From Nocardia salmonicida NBRC 13393 (GTDB taxonomy: Bacteria; Actinomycetota; Actinomycetes; Mycobacteriales; Mycobacteriaceae): a DNA stretch of 64,000 nt. The number at the start of each line of letters is the position of its first letter. Positions within the stretch are counted from its first letter, which is position 1. Location of the stretch: NCBI RefSeq assembly GCF_001613085.1, contig NZ_BDBR01000008.1, forward strand, positions 310,001-374,000. Reading direction: 5' to 3'. The position numbers were made by a program, and so were the translations under genes. Positions 46,219 to 54,621 of this stretch are shown here, one piece after another. Under the pieces are notes generated by a model. It made no database searches and was not told the origin of the DNA. It saw nothing but the letters and a program-made list of their open reading frames with translations.

Positions 46219-47063
46219 TGAGTGAAGCACCCATGACTACCTCGGGCTCCGATCCCGGCTCTCCGGTGTCGCCGGTCGCTGCCGCGGTCGAACTGACAGA
46301 TCTCGGCAAGACCTTCGCGGCGGGTGCCGTGACAGCACTGTCCGATGTCTCGCTCACTGTCACGGCGGGCGAATTCGTCTCGCTCATCGGGCCTTCGGGC
46401 TGCGGTAAGTCCACCCTGCTGCGGATCATCGCCGACCTCGAGACGCCGAGCAGCGGCGCTGTCACCGTGCACGGCAAGTCCGCGCGGCAGGCCCGGATCG
46501 ACCAGGACTACGGCATCGCGTTCCAACAGGCCGGCCTGCTGGAATGGCGCACTGTCGCAGCCAATGTCGAACTTCCCCTCGAACTGCACCGGGTAGTCAA
46601 AGCGCAACGCAAGGCACGCAGTGCCGAACTGCTCGCCATGGCCGGGCTCAGCGAATTCGCCGACCGGTACCCGGCCGAACTGTCCGGCGGCATGCAGCAG
46701 CGCGTCGCCATCGCCCGCGCGCTGGCCCGCAAACCGTCGCTGCTGCTGATGGACGAACCGTTCGGCGCGCTCGACGAGATGACCAGAGAGCACATGCAGG
46801 GCGAGCTGCTGCGCATCGCGGGGGAGACCGGCGCCGCCGTCGTGTTCGTCACCCACTCGATTCCCGAGGCGGTGTACCTGTCGGACCGGGTGGTTGTGCT
46901 GTCCGCACGACCAGGCCGGATCAGCGACATCGTGTCCACCGGTGGCTGGGATCGACAGGCGGGCAACGATGTTCGCGCGTCCGGTGAGTTCTTCGCCGCT
47001 GTCGCCGCGGTGCGCGCGGCACTGCGCGGCGACACGACCGTCGTTGGACAGGATCTGCGATGA
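46218..47063 (+). CDS. ABC transporter ATP-binding protein
   Basis: 281 residues. Walker A GPSGCGKST (58-66), Q-loop (AFQQAGLLEW), signature LSGGMQQRVAIARAL, Walker B LLLMDEPFGALD, switch HS in FVTHSIPEAV. The NrtD/SsuB/TauB-type ATPase of the NMT1-class importers. The start overlaps the upstream permease stop (TGATG at 46216-46220) and the stop overlaps the second permease start, so the set is translationally coupled. Confidence 0.94.
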   Translation: MSEAPMTTSGSDPGSPVSPVAAAVELTDLGKTFAAGAVTALSDVSLTVTAGEFVSLIGPSGCGKSTLLRIIADLETPSSGAVTVHGKSARQARIDQDYGIAFQQAGLLEWRTVAANVELPLELHRVVKAQRKARSAELLAMAGLSEFADRYPAELSGGMQQRVAIARALARKPSLLLMDEPFGALDEMTREHMQGELLRIAGETGAAVVFVTHSIPEAVYLSDRVVVLSARPGRISDIVSTGGWDRQAGNDVRASGEFFAAVAAVRAALRGDTTVVGQDLR

Positions 47064-47824
47064 AGACCTGGCTGCCACCACTAGTAGTCGGTGTTGTCGT
47101 CCTGGCTCTGTGGCAGGTGCTCACCGTGGTGGCGGGCGTGCCGTCGTTCCTGTTGCCCGCGCCCAGCGCGATCGCCGCACAGTTCGCCGAGAACGCGGGC
47201 CGCATCCTGGATGCCTCTCTGGCCACCGGCACGAACGCGCTGATCGGGTTCGTCGCGGGCACGATCCTCGGCCTGGCCGCCGCCGTCCTCGCGGTGCGCT
47301 TCCAGCTGATCGACGGGCTGCTCACGCCGTTGGCCGCAGCCGCCGCCGCGGTGCCGATCGTGGCGCTGGCACCCCTGCTGAACTCGATGTACTCCACGAC
47401 CACCGAGACACCGCGACGGCTCGTCGTCACCATCGTGGTGTTCTTCCCGGTCTTCGTCAGCACCGCGCGCGGGCTGCGTCAGGTGCCGAAGGTGCAGGCC
47501 GACCTGATGAGCTCCTACGCCGCGTCGGGCTGGCAGATCACCCGCACCGTGCGGGTGCCCGCCGCGCTGCCGCACCTGTTCACGGGTTTGCGGATCGCCG
47601 CGCCCGGCGCGGTCATCGCGGCCATCATCGCCGAATACTTCGGCGGCCTGCAGAACGGGCTCGGTAGCCGGATCACCTCCGCCGCCGCCAACACCGCCTA
47701 TCCGCGGGCGTGGGCCTACGTCGTCGGTGCGATGTGCGTCGGCCTCGTGTTCCTGGCCGCCGTCCTGCTGCTCGAACACCTCACCCGCCGACCCCGAACC
47801 CCACTGCTGTCCACGATCCGATGA
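47060..47824 (+). CDS. Second ABC transporter permease
   Basis: 254 residues, about six membrane helices. EAA-type loop KVQADLMSSYAASGWQITRTVRVPAALPHLFTGLRIAAPGAVIAAIIAEYF. It starts with ATG overlapping the ATPase stop (ATGA). With the 45277 permease it gives a heterodimeric channel, as in thiamine-precursor and related NMT1-type importers that have two permease genes. Confidence 0.9.
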   Translation: MKTWLPPLVVGVVVLALWQVLTVVAGVPSFLLPAPSAIAAQFAENAGRILDASLATGTNALIGFVAGTILGLAAAVLAVRFQLIDGLLTPLAAAAAAVPIVALAPLLNSMYSTTTETPRRLVVTIVVFFPVFVSTARGLRQVPKVQADLMSSYAASGWQITRTVRVPAALPHLFTGLRIAAPGAVIAAIIAEYFGGLQNGLGSRITSAAANTAYPRAWAYVVGAMCVGLVFLAAVLLLEHLTRRPRTPLLSTIR

Positions 47825-47837
47825 GGGAGATCCGTCC

Positions 47838-48980
47838 ATGAGCAAGACCGCACTCCGGTTGCGTACCGCGGTGGCGCTGGCCGCCGTGGCCGCCGCCGCG
47901 CTGACCGGCTGCAGTACCACCGACAGTGGTTCCGAAACCACCGCCGACGGCCTCACCAAGGTGACCTTGCAGCTGCAATGGTTCAAGCAGGGGCAGTTCG
48001 CCGGCTACCTGGCCGCCGTCGACCAGGGGTTCTACAAGGAACAGGGCCTGTCGGTCGAGATCCTCGACGGCGGCACCGACATCGTCCCGCAGACGGTGCT
48101 GGCCCAGGGTCAGGCCGACTACGCGGTCGCCTGGGTGCCCAAAGCCCTCGCCTCGCGGGAAGCGGGCGCCGGGATCACCCAGATCGCGCAGGTCTTCCAG
48201 AAATCGGGCACCAAACAGGTCTCGTTCAAGTCCGAGAATATCGCCGGGCCCGCCGCGCTGCGCGGCAAGACCGTCGGAAACTGGGGCTACGGCAACGAAT
48301 TCGAGCTCTTCGCCGGGATGACCAAGGCAGGCATCGATCCGGCCGAGGATGTGAAACTGGTCCAGCAGCAGTTCGACATGAACGCCTTCCTCGCCAAGGA
48401 CATCGCCGCCGCCCAGGCCATGTCCTACAACGAGTACGCCCAGCTGCTCGAAACCGAGAACCCGGCCACCGGAAAGCTCTACACCGCAGACGATTTCACC
48501 ACCATCGACTGGAACGACGAGGGTGTAGCCATGCTGCAGGACGCCCTGTGGGCCAACACCGAGAAGCTGAGGGACAGCGAGTACCAGGATCAGACGGTCA
48601 AGTTCCTGGTCGCCTCGCTGAAGGGTTGGGCGTTCTGCCGTGACAACCTCGACAAGTGTCGCGACATCACCGTCGCCGCGGGCGCCACGCTCGGCGCGGG
48701 ACACCAGCAGTGGCAGATCAACGAGGTGAACAAGCTGATCTGGCCCGCACCCGCGGGCATCGGCGCCATCGACAAGACCGCGTGGGATCGCACGGTCTCG
48801 ATCGCGAAGAACACCAAGAATGCCGAGGGCGCAACGGTTCTCACCAAGGACCCCGACGCCGACGCCTATTCCACCGAGTACGTCACCAAGGCTCTCGACC
48901 AGTTGAAAGCCGCGGGCGTCGACGTCACCGGCGCGAGTTACCAGCCTGCTCAGGTCACCCCGACCGAGGGCGGTAAGTAG
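47838..48980 (+). CDS. NMT1/THI5-like substrate-binding lipoprotein
   Basis: 380 residues. Lipoprotein signal with lipobox LTGC near residue 26. The mature part follows the NMT1 (THI5/ThiY-like) fold: VTLQLQWFKQGQFAGYLAAVDQGFYKEQGLSVEILDGGTDI and QGQADYAVAWVPKALASREAGAGI, GKTVGNWGYGNEFELF. Close relatives bind formylaminopyrimidine, hydroxymethylpyrimidine or other pyrimidine-like rings. In this operon the expected ligand is therefore a cyclic ureide or pyrimidine. Last gene of the operon. It points toward the minus-strand reductase (13-bp gap). Confidence 0.88.
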   Translation: MSKTALRLRTAVALAAVAAAALTGCSTTDSGSETTADGLTKVTLQLQWFKQGQFAGYLAAVDQGFYKEQGLSVEILDGGTDIVPQTVLAQGQADYAVAWVPKALASREAGAGITQIAQVFQKSGTKQVSFKSENIAGPAALRGKTVGNWGYGNEFELFAGMTKAGIDPAEDVKLVQQQFDMNAFLAKDIAAAQAMSYNEYAQLLETENPATGKLYTADDFTTIDWNDEGVAMLQDALWANTEKLRDSEYQDQTVKFLVASLKGWAFCRDNLDKCRDITVAAGATLGAGHQQWQINEVNKLIWPAPAGIGAIDKTAWDRTVSIAKNTKNAEGATVLTKDPDADAYSTEYVTKALDQLKAAGVDVTGASYQPAQVTPTEGGK

Positions 48981-48993
48981 CCGCGCTGCGCGC

Positions 48994-49497
48994 TCACTGC
49001 GGGGTCAGTCCGATGACCACGCCACCCTGCTGCCAGGTCTGGTAGATGTCGGCCTTGGACGGTTCGCCGTCGGCGAGATAGCCGATGCCGTTGAATTTCG
49101 CGTTCTGCTTGTTGTCGCGCGCGATCACCGCGAACAGTTCGATGACGTCGCTCTCGTCGGTGTAGACAGTGGCGGTGAAGGTTTCGGGCGCGCCGCCACG
49201 CGACAGCCGCACTTGTATGCCGCCCCGCAGATTCTTCACCCAGGGGCGCAGCGCGGTGCCGATCAGCAAGGCGCCGTCGTGCACGGTGTAGGCGATCGGG
49301 ACGTCGTAGACGGCCCCGGATTTGCGGCCGACCACGTGCAGGGTGGCCAGCCGCTTGCCGACGACGCCGGACAGTACCGGCACCTTCAGCAGGCTGCGGA
49401 TGAGGGTATTGAGCTTGTTCTGATAGGAGCGGAGAGGTTCAGGACCGGTGGTCGTCGGTGTGCCGTAAGGGTTCTCGGGGGATGCGGTGTCGCTCAT
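48994..49497 (-). CDS. Deazaflavin-type nitroreductase family protein (DUF385)
   Basis: 167 residues. F420-dependent Ddn-like split-barrel proteins: YQNKLNTLIRSLLKVPVLSGVVGKRLATLHVVGRKSGAVYDVPIAYTVHDGALLIGTALRPWVKNLRGGIQVRLS is the characteristic core (GRKSG and the W-N-L motif). Known members reduce quinones or nitro drugs with F420H2, and many have unknown substrates. Start ATG 49497. Divergent from the arsC gene (58 bp). F420 dependence is family inference. Confidence 0.88.
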   Translation of the reverse strand: MSDTASPENPYGTPTTTGPEPLRSYQNKLNTLIRSLLKVPVLSGVVGKRLATLHVVGRKSGAVYDVPIAYTVHDGALLIGTALRPWVKNLRGGIQVRLSRGGAPETFTATVYTDESDVIELFAVIARDNKQNAKFNGIGYLADGEPSKADIYQTWQQGGVVIGLTPQ

Positions 49498-49555
49498 GGT
49501 TTCCAGTATCGCCACGTGCGGCCGCGCCCGCACGGCACGTGACTACGCTGCCGAT

Positions 49556-49924
49556 ATGACATCTGGGCAGACCGAGATCTGGCACAACCCGCGCTGCACG
49601 AAGAGCCGCAATGCCACCGCGCACCTCGACGCGGCCGGGGTGGAGTACACCGTGCGCCGCTATCTCGACGATCCGCCGACGGTCGAGGAGTTGCGGGCGG
49701 TGCTGGCGCGCCTCGGCGCCGAGCCGTGGGACATCACGCGCACCGGCGAGCAGATCGCCAAGGATCTCGGGATGGCGCAATGGGGTCGCGCCGAGGCGGA
49801 TCGGGAGCAGTGGCTGACCGCACTGGCCCAGCATCCGAAGCTGATCCAGCGCCCGATCGTGCTCACCGCCGACGGTGGCGCGGTGGTGGCTCGCGACGAG
49901 GAATCCCTGCGCACGCTGGACTGA
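49556..49924 (+). CDS. arsC: Arsenate reductase family protein (ArsC/YffB-like)
   Basis: 122 residues. Glutaredoxin-like ArsC fold: IWHNPRCTKSRNATAHLDAAGVEYTVRRYLDDPPT, with the nucleophilic C14 in NPRCTKSRN and the RPIVL strand (LIQRPIVLTADGG). Members reduce arsenate with glutathione or mycothiol, though the YffB/Spx branch is regulatory. Alone here without arsB or arsR, so function in arsenic resistance is uncertain. It opens 58 bp from the divergent DUF385 gene and is convergent with the NUDIX gene. Confidence 0.85.
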   Translation: MTSGQTEIWHNPRCTKSRNATAHLDAAGVEYTVRRYLDDPPTVEELRAVLARLGAEPWDITRTGEQIAKDLGMAQWGRAEADREQWLTALAQHPKLIQRPIVLTADGGAVVARDEESLRTLD

Positions 49925-49980
49925 TCTCGGCGACCGGTGGCCTGCCGTTCGGCGGGCTCGGTCTGTGGTCGTCTACCGAG

Positions 49981-50532
49981 TCAGTGGCGGGGGCCGTCGC
50001 CTCCGGTGAGCAGGCCGTCCAGGACGACTCGCGTGTCGGGAACGAAGGGCCACGCCGGATCACGCAGGTGCGCACGCAGTTCGGCATCGGTCCACCACCA
50101 GCCGTCCACGATCTCGGACGGCTGGTGGACGATCGGACCGTCGTAGCGGTACTCGTACGCGAACAGGTGGCAGCGCAGTGCGCGGCCCGCCCACTCGCCG
50201 TCCCAGGACGCGGTGGCGCGCAACGGAAGTACCGTGCCCGCGGGGACAACGATGCCCAGTTCCTCGCGCAGTTCGCGGATCGCGGTGTCGGACGGGTGCT
50301 CGCCCGCGTCGACCACGCCGCCCGCGAGGCAGTCGTGCATGCCGGCGAAGACGAGTTTGGTGTCGGTCCGCCGATGGACATACACCCGGTCGCCGTCGGC
50401 AGACCGGACCAGCACGCCCGCGCTGGCGTGCCAGAGTCCCTCGCGGTAGACGGTGCCTCGATCGGCCTCGCCGATCACCAGCCCCTCGGCATCGTAGACG
50501 GCGAGCAGTTCGGCCTCCGGATTCGCTGACAC
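49981..50532 (-). CDS. NUDIX hydrolase (YfcD/Idi-like)
   Basis: 183 residues. NUDIX box at about 68-92: GGVVDAGEHPSDTAIRELREELGI (G-x5-E-x7-REUxEExGU). The N-terminus (LLAVYDAEGLVIGEADRGTVYREGLWHASAGVLVRSADGDRVYVHRR) is like YfcD and isopentenyl-diphosphate isomerase family members. Cleaves nucleoside-diphosphate-type substrates; substrate unknown. Convergent with arsC; starts 39 bp downstream of the yidC-type gene's stop on the same strand. Confidence 0.87.
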   Translation of the reverse strand: MSANPEAELLAVYDAEGLVIGEADRGTVYREGLWHASAGVLVRSADGDRVYVHRRTDTKLVFAGMHDCLAGGVVDAGEHPSDTAIRELREELGIVVPAGTVLPLRATASWDGEWAGRALRCHLFAYEYRYDGPIVHQPSEIVDGWWWTDAELRAHLRDPAWPFVPDTRVVLDGLLTGGDGPRH

Positions 50533-50571
50533 CCGCCCGAGGGTAACCGCCGCGAGTGTCCATCCCGCGAT

Positions 50572-51456
50572 TCACCGTTTCCGGCGCTGTGGCTTCACCC
50601 CCGGTCGCGGCGCGGCGGCGCGGGCCGCCGCGGTGACCAGCGCCTTGTTCGCGGATTCCTCGGCGGCGAGGGTGCGCCGGATCAGATACTGCTGGCCGCA
50701 GGTCCACAGGGCGTTGGTGGCGAAATAGGTGAGCACGACGACCGGCAGGATGGCACCGCCGATCAGCGCACCCGCCGGGAACACCCACAGCGACAGGTTG
50801 CGCATGATCGCGGCCGTGCTGTTGTCCCCGACCGCCGGGGTGAGCCGGGCCGTGAAGTGCGTGGCGAGGGCGGCGATCAGCACCAGCGGGACGGCGAGGA
50901 CGGCCACCGCGACGAAAACCTCACCCGCACCGCTGAGGGTCGCCGACAGTGGTGCGCCGAACAGCCTGGCATCGAGGAACGCGCGGACCTCGGGTGCGCC
51001 GAACAGGTAGTTCGCGGTGGCTCTGTTGACCTCGACCGGAAGCGGGCTGTCCGTCGAACTGAACGGGCCGACCGCGTAGGTGCCGGTCCGATCGAACGAG
51101 CGCAACACGTGGAACAGGCCGAGGAAGACCAGTCCCTGGGCGATCAGCGGGACGAATCCGGCGAACATGCTGACGCCGTGTTCGCGATGGAGCAACCGGA
51201 TCTTCTCGGCTTGGGCGCGCGGGTCGTCGCGATGGGTGCGGCGGATGGCGTCCATCTGCGGTTGGACGGAACGCAGGACTTGCTGGGACCGGGCTTGCCG
51301 GAGCGCGGTGCGCACGAGTAGCGCGCGGACGGTGACGACCAGCGCGACCACGGCGAGTAACCACGCGAGACCACTGGCCGGGCCGAGCGGAATCGCGAAG
51401 AGCTGGTGCCAGCACCACAGGACCGCGGACACGGGAAAATAGACGACATCGAGCAT
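50572..51456 (-). CDS. YidC/Oxa1-type membrane protein insertase (secondary paralogue)
   Basis: 294 residues, five membrane helices. N-terminal LDVVYFPVSAVLWCWHQLFAIPLGPASGLAWLLAVV, the conserved SVQPQMDAIRRTHRDDPRAQAEKIRLLHREHGVSMFAGFVPLIAQGLVFLGLFHVL, and a C-terminal LTYFATNALWTCGQQYLIRR with a basic tail. The Arg in the first cytoplasmic/hydrophilic groove lies in VRTALRQARSQ. Inserts membrane proteins. The main yidC of actinomycetes sits near rnpA and oriC, so this is a second, specialised copy, paired with a DUF6412 gene. Confidence 0.88.
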   Translation of the reverse strand: MLDVVYFPVSAVLWCWHQLFAIPLGPASGLAWLLAVVALVVTVRALLVRTALRQARSQQVLRSVQPQMDAIRRTHRDDPRAQAEKIRLLHREHGVSMFAGFVPLIAQGLVFLGLFHVLRSFDRTGTYAVGPFSSTDSPLPVEVNRATANYLFGAPEVRAFLDARLFGAPLSATLSGAGEVFVAVAVLAVPLVLIAALATHFTARLTPAVGDNSTAAIMRNLSLWVFPAGALIGGAILPVVVLTYFATNALWTCGQQYLIRRTLAAEESANKALVTAAARAAAPRPGVKPQRRKR

Positions 51457-51550
51457 GACGGGACGACCTGTCCGTGAAGCGTGCGCGAACGCACGAAAAG
51501 GGGAGTGGGATCACGAAATCCGACAGGCGGCGCCGACGGCGCGGCACCTG

Positions 51551-51862
51551 TCAGTGGTGATCGATCCCCGGTGCTCGTAGACGTGGACGACCGGCGGCAT
51601 CCGGATTGCTCTGGCGCAGAAAGGAACCGCGCAACCGGCGCTGTGCCGACCGCGGCGGGCCCGCGCACGCGACCCGAACAGGTAGCCGACTGCGGCCGGT
51701 GACCGCGACCAGCGCGCACACCATCGCGGCGGCGACAGCGCCGAACGCGAGCATGCGCGTGGCCTCACCGCCGGGCGTGGAGATGAGCACGAAGGCGGGC
51801 AGCACGCACGCGAGAACCGCGTACGCCATCACCATCGCCCGTGCCTGCATGTCACCGAGCAT
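51551..51862 (-). CDS. DUF6412-type small membrane protein
   Basis: 103 residues. Two hydrophobic helices (AYAVLACVLPAFVLI and MLAFGAVAAAMVCALVAV) and a basic Arg/Pro-rich tail ending SNPDAAGRPRLRAPGIDHH, which is the DUF6412 signature as I recall it. Such proteins recur beside yidC paralogues in actinomycetes, here 94 bp upstream of it. Start at MLGDMQARA (51862); MQARAM at 51850 is possible. Function unknown; likely a partner of the insertase. Confidence 0.7.
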   Translation of the reverse strand: MLGDMQARAMVMAYAVLACVLPAFVLISTPGGEATRMLAFGAVAAAMVCALVAVTGRSRLPVRVACAGPPRSAQRRLRGSFLRQSNPDAAGRPRLRAPGIDHH

Positions 51863-51888
51863 ACCGACGGATGGCGCGAGGGTCGCTG

Positions 51889-52893
51889 CTATGCCTCGAG
51901 CGCGAAGGGCGGGGTGCCGATGCCGGTGACGCGGAGATTGCCCCACGGGTCGCGTTCGGTGAGGTGCGCCGCCGCGGGTTCGCGGCCGGGCAGGACGAGG
52001 AAGGCGGATGCGCGCGTCGGTTCGGGCAGGGTGGCGGTCTCGGTGGGATCCAGGCGGCCGTACCAGTGGTAGCGGCCGTCGATCGGGTCGAGGTGACCGG
52101 TGAGGGTGGCGAGGACGGAGTATTCGGCTCCGGGCAGATCGAGGACGGCCGGTCCGGCGTAGTCGTGATCCGGATGCCGGTCGGCGGCGACGGTGATGTC
52201 GAAATGGTGGGGTTTCGGGCGGCCATGGCGACGCATGCTCGGTGTCGGGTCGAGCCGACGGTGGTATTCGTGCTGGGTGCTGGCCCGCACTTCGATCCGG
52301 GTGCCCGATTGCCGCTGAAGAGCGCGGACCCAGGTGGCGATGAGATCGACTCGATCCGACTGGGCGGCCAGCGGTTCCTGGACGGCGGGTTCGGTACCGC
52401 CGGCGAAGAACAGGTTCGGAAAGCCATGGGTCGCGATGTCGCGAAAGGTGACCGGAGCGGGCGACCACGCCGCGTCGAGTGTGCGGGCCTCGCGTCCCGT
52501 GACCGGCAGTCGGACCCCCTCGGACTGGGCGCCGACGGGACGGTCTGCGGTCTCAGGGGCGGAGTCGGTGCGGAGTCGTCCGGTGGCGTCGGCGGTCAGG
52601 ATCACCACCCTCGCGTGGGCGGGCTCGTCCCCGACCAGGTGGATCAGCCAGTGGTCCTCGTTCTCGTCGAAAACGAGTTCGTTGACATCGACCAGGCGCC
52701 GGGGGACCGGCCGATCCTCGCGAGACGGCCACCTGTGCCGTGACGTCCACGGCGTCCGGCGCTGTCCGCCGACCGGAGGTCGCGACGGACCACCCGCTGA
52801 AACAGGTTCGTAGACACTCACTTCGGCGATACCTGCCGCCCGCAGCGCGCGCACGATCGCCGCGGATTCGGTGCCGATGACAGCGACGCTCAC
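51889..52893 (-). CDS. DUF4873 protein fused to a truncated flavoprotein-like N-domain
   Basis: 334 residues. C-terminal about 110 residues (HHFDITVAADRHPDHDYAGPAVLDLPG..., LDPIDGRYHWYGRLD) are a DUF4873 domain, normally attached to a full FAD monooxygenase. Here the N-terminus VAVIGTESAAIVRALRAAGI keeps the Rossmann strand but lacks the GxGxxG FAD loop, and only about 200 residues separate the two, versus over 400 in complete FMOs. Middle parts (FPNLFFAGGTEPAVQEPLA) keep FMO flavour. Its GTG overlaps the diiron oxygenase stop (GTGA), so the two are coupled. Activity is doubtful. Confidence 0.7.
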   Translation of the reverse strand: MSVAVIGTESAAIVRALRAAGIAEVSVYEPVSAGGPSRPPVGGQRRTPWTSRHRWPSREDRPVPRRLVDVNELVFDENEDHWLIHLVGDEPAHARVVILTADATGRLRTDSAPETADRPVGAQSEGVRLPVTGREARTLDAAWSPAPVTFRDIATHGFPNLFFAGGTEPAVQEPLAAQSDRVDLIATWVRALQRQSGTRIEVRASTQHEYHRRLDPTPSMRRHGRPKPHHFDITVAADRHPDHDYAGPAVLDLPGAEYSVLATLTGHLDPIDGRYHWYGRLDPTETATLPEPTRASAFLVLPGREPAAAHLTERDPWGNLRVTGIGTPPFALEA

Positions 52894-53783
52894 AGCAGAC
52901 CCACCGCCCGCCACCGCCTACGTCCGACCGATCCGATCAGCCCGTGCTGTCCCAGGAACGTCACCAGTTCCGCCGCCCCGGCCGCCCTGGATTCCCGCGC
53001 TCTCGGATTACCCAGTGCGGCTCTGCGTGCCTGTCGACCGTCGAGTCCGGCGCGAATGTACAGATGCCGGTTGGTGACCAGCGAGACGAACAGCGGTCCG
53101 GCCACCGCCACGCACAAGCGGATATAGGCCCGCTCTCCCGCCGACATCGCGGGCACTCGCCGAGCCAGCGCGTCCCTGGCGAAGCCGATGTGGCGGGCTT
53201 CCTCGGTGACGTGGACGCGCATGGCTCGCGCGACGATCGGCTGCAACTGCGGATCGTCGAGCATCCGCCGCTGCAGCGCGTCGAAGATCTCCTCACCGAC
53301 CAGCGCCGCCACCCACACCATCGGGCCGTGCAGCACGGCGGGCAGTGCGGTGATCGCGAGCCGCGCCGCCGGACGCGGCCAGTACGGGCGGGCTTCGATG
53401 CGCTCGATGAGCTTGCCGAACATCATCATGTGCCTGCACTCGTCGGCCATCTCGGTGAGCGTGTAGTGCGAGGTCGCGGAGGTGGGGTCGCCGCGGAGCA
53501 GTTCGCGCAGCAGCAGTCGATTGAGCAGGTTCTCGAACCAGATGCCGACCGAGAGCACATTGGCCAGTTCCTGGCGGGAGAGCTCGCGCTGCTGGTCAGG
53601 TGTCATCGCGTCCCACAGATCGGTGCCGTAGAGCGAGATGACGCGCGGGGGCAGGAACAGCTTCGCCGGGTCGAGAGGTTCGGCCCAGTCGATATCGACC
53701 ACCGGGTCATAGGATTTTCGCACCGAGCCGATCAGCAGGCGCTGGGCGAAGGAATCGCGCGGGGAGGCGGTAGCGTGGGGCAT
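52890..53783 (-). CDS. AurF-like diiron oxygenase
   Basis: 297 residues, helical. The diiron pattern is visible as ADECRHMMMFGKL (E...H), an earlier Glu in QELANVLSVGIWFENLLNRLLLRELL, VGEEIFDALQRRML and TEEARHIGFARDAL (EExxH). This is the AurF/p-aminobenzoate N-oxygenase family, which N-oxygenates amines or hydroxylates aliphatic substrates. A GTG at 53795 is an alternative start. Coupled with the DUF4873 gene. Its 5' end faces the divergent TetR, with an operator-like repeat between. Confidence 0.8.
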   Translation of the reverse strand: MPHATASPRDSFAQRLLIGSVRKSYDPVVDIDWAEPLDPAKLFLPPRVISLYGTDLWDAMTPDQQRELSRQELANVLSVGIWFENLLNRLLLRELLRGDPTSATSHYTLTEMADECRHMMMFGKLIERIEARPYWPRPAARLAITALPAVLHGPMVWVAALVGEEIFDALQRRMLDDPQLQPIVARAMRVHVTEEARHIGFARDALARRVPAMSAGERAYIRLCVAVAGPLFVSLVTNRHLYIRAGLDGRQARRAALGNPRARESRAAGAAELVTFLGQHGLIGSVGRRRWRAVGLL

Positions 53784-53818
53784 CGCGGGGCTCACTCTCG
53801 GCGGAACGTGCCACGCTA

Positions 53819-53839
53819 GGTGTTACAGCGTGTATCACC
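53819..53839. promoter_or_regulatory. TetR operator candidate between AurF-like and TetR genes
   Basis: GGTGTTACA-GCG-TGTATCACC, an inverted repeat with one mismatch, 36 bp upstream of the diiron oxygenase start and 56 bp from the TetR GTG. Size and position are typical for a TetR site. Confidence 0.5.
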
Positions 53840-53894
53840 AAGGTTAGTGGAACGCCATGTCACGGTCAATATCCGCACGGGTATCGTTGGCACT

Positions 53895-54620
53895 GTGACT
53901 GCACCATCCGCGCACGCCGAGCAGACCGCCGCCGACGGTCGCGCCACCCGCTGGCACGGCCACAAAGAGCGCCGCCGCGCGGAGATGATCGACGCCGCCA
54001 TCGAGGTGATCGAGGAACACGGTCTCGAGATCTCGGTGCAGTTGATCGCCGAACATCTCGCACTGCCTCGACCGGTGGTCTACCGCCATGTCGGTGGCCG
54101 GGCCGAACTCGACGCGCTGTCGCGGCAGCGGATCCTGGAACTGCTGCTCGCGGAGCTGCTGCCCGCCCTGCAGTCCGAGGGCACGCTCAAAGAAGCCGTT
54201 CGCGGCGCCATCGGCACCTATCTCGGCTGGATCGAACGCCACCCGAATCTGCACCGCTTCCTCGGCGACGCGGCACCGCAGGGCGCGCCGAGTCTGAGCG
54301 GCGCGGGCCGCGCGGTGGGCGGACAGCTCGCCGACATCTTCGCGGCCACTCTGGCCCGGTTCGGCATCGACCCGGCGCGCGGTCGGCCGATGGCATTCGG
54401 CATGGTCGGGCTCGTCGACGGCGTGGTGGCGAGTTGGCGCGCGGAATCGGAGCCGGTCCTCACCACCGAGCAGGTGCAGGGCATTCTGACCGAGTCGGTG
54501 CTGTCGCTGTTCGAGGGCAATGCGCGCAGTCTCGGTGTTCCGCTGCAACGGGATTCGCTCATCGCCGACCTGCTCATCGCGCCGGACGCGGCCCCGCCGC
54601 CCGGCGAGCGCCTGCGCTGA
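53895..54620 (+). CDS. TetR-family transcriptional regulator
   Basis: 241 residues from GTG 53895 (an upstream ATG at 53820 would add 25 non-conserved residues and place the operator inside the gene). HTH at about 20-65: RRRAEMIDAAIEVIEEHGLEISVQLIAEHLALPRPVVYRHVGGRAEL. The C-terminal part (LKEAVRGAIGTYLGWIERHPNLHRFLGDAAP, FGMVGLVDGVVASW) resembles regulators of fatty-acid or lipid genes. Likely represses the divergent AurF/DUF4873 pair. Convergent with the DUF418 gene (1-bp gap). Confidence 0.9.
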   Translation: MTAPSAHAEQTAADGRATRWHGHKERRRAEMIDAAIEVIEEHGLEISVQLIAEHLALPRPVVYRHVGGRAELDALSRQRILELLLAELLPALQSEGTLKEAVRGAIGTYLGWIERHPNLHRFLGDAAPQGAPSLSGAGRAVGGQLADIFAATLARFGIDPARGRPMAFGMVGLVDGVVASWRAESEPVLTTEQVQGILTESVLSLFEGNARSLGVPLQRDSLIADLLIAPDAAPPPGERLR

Positions 54621-54621
54621 C

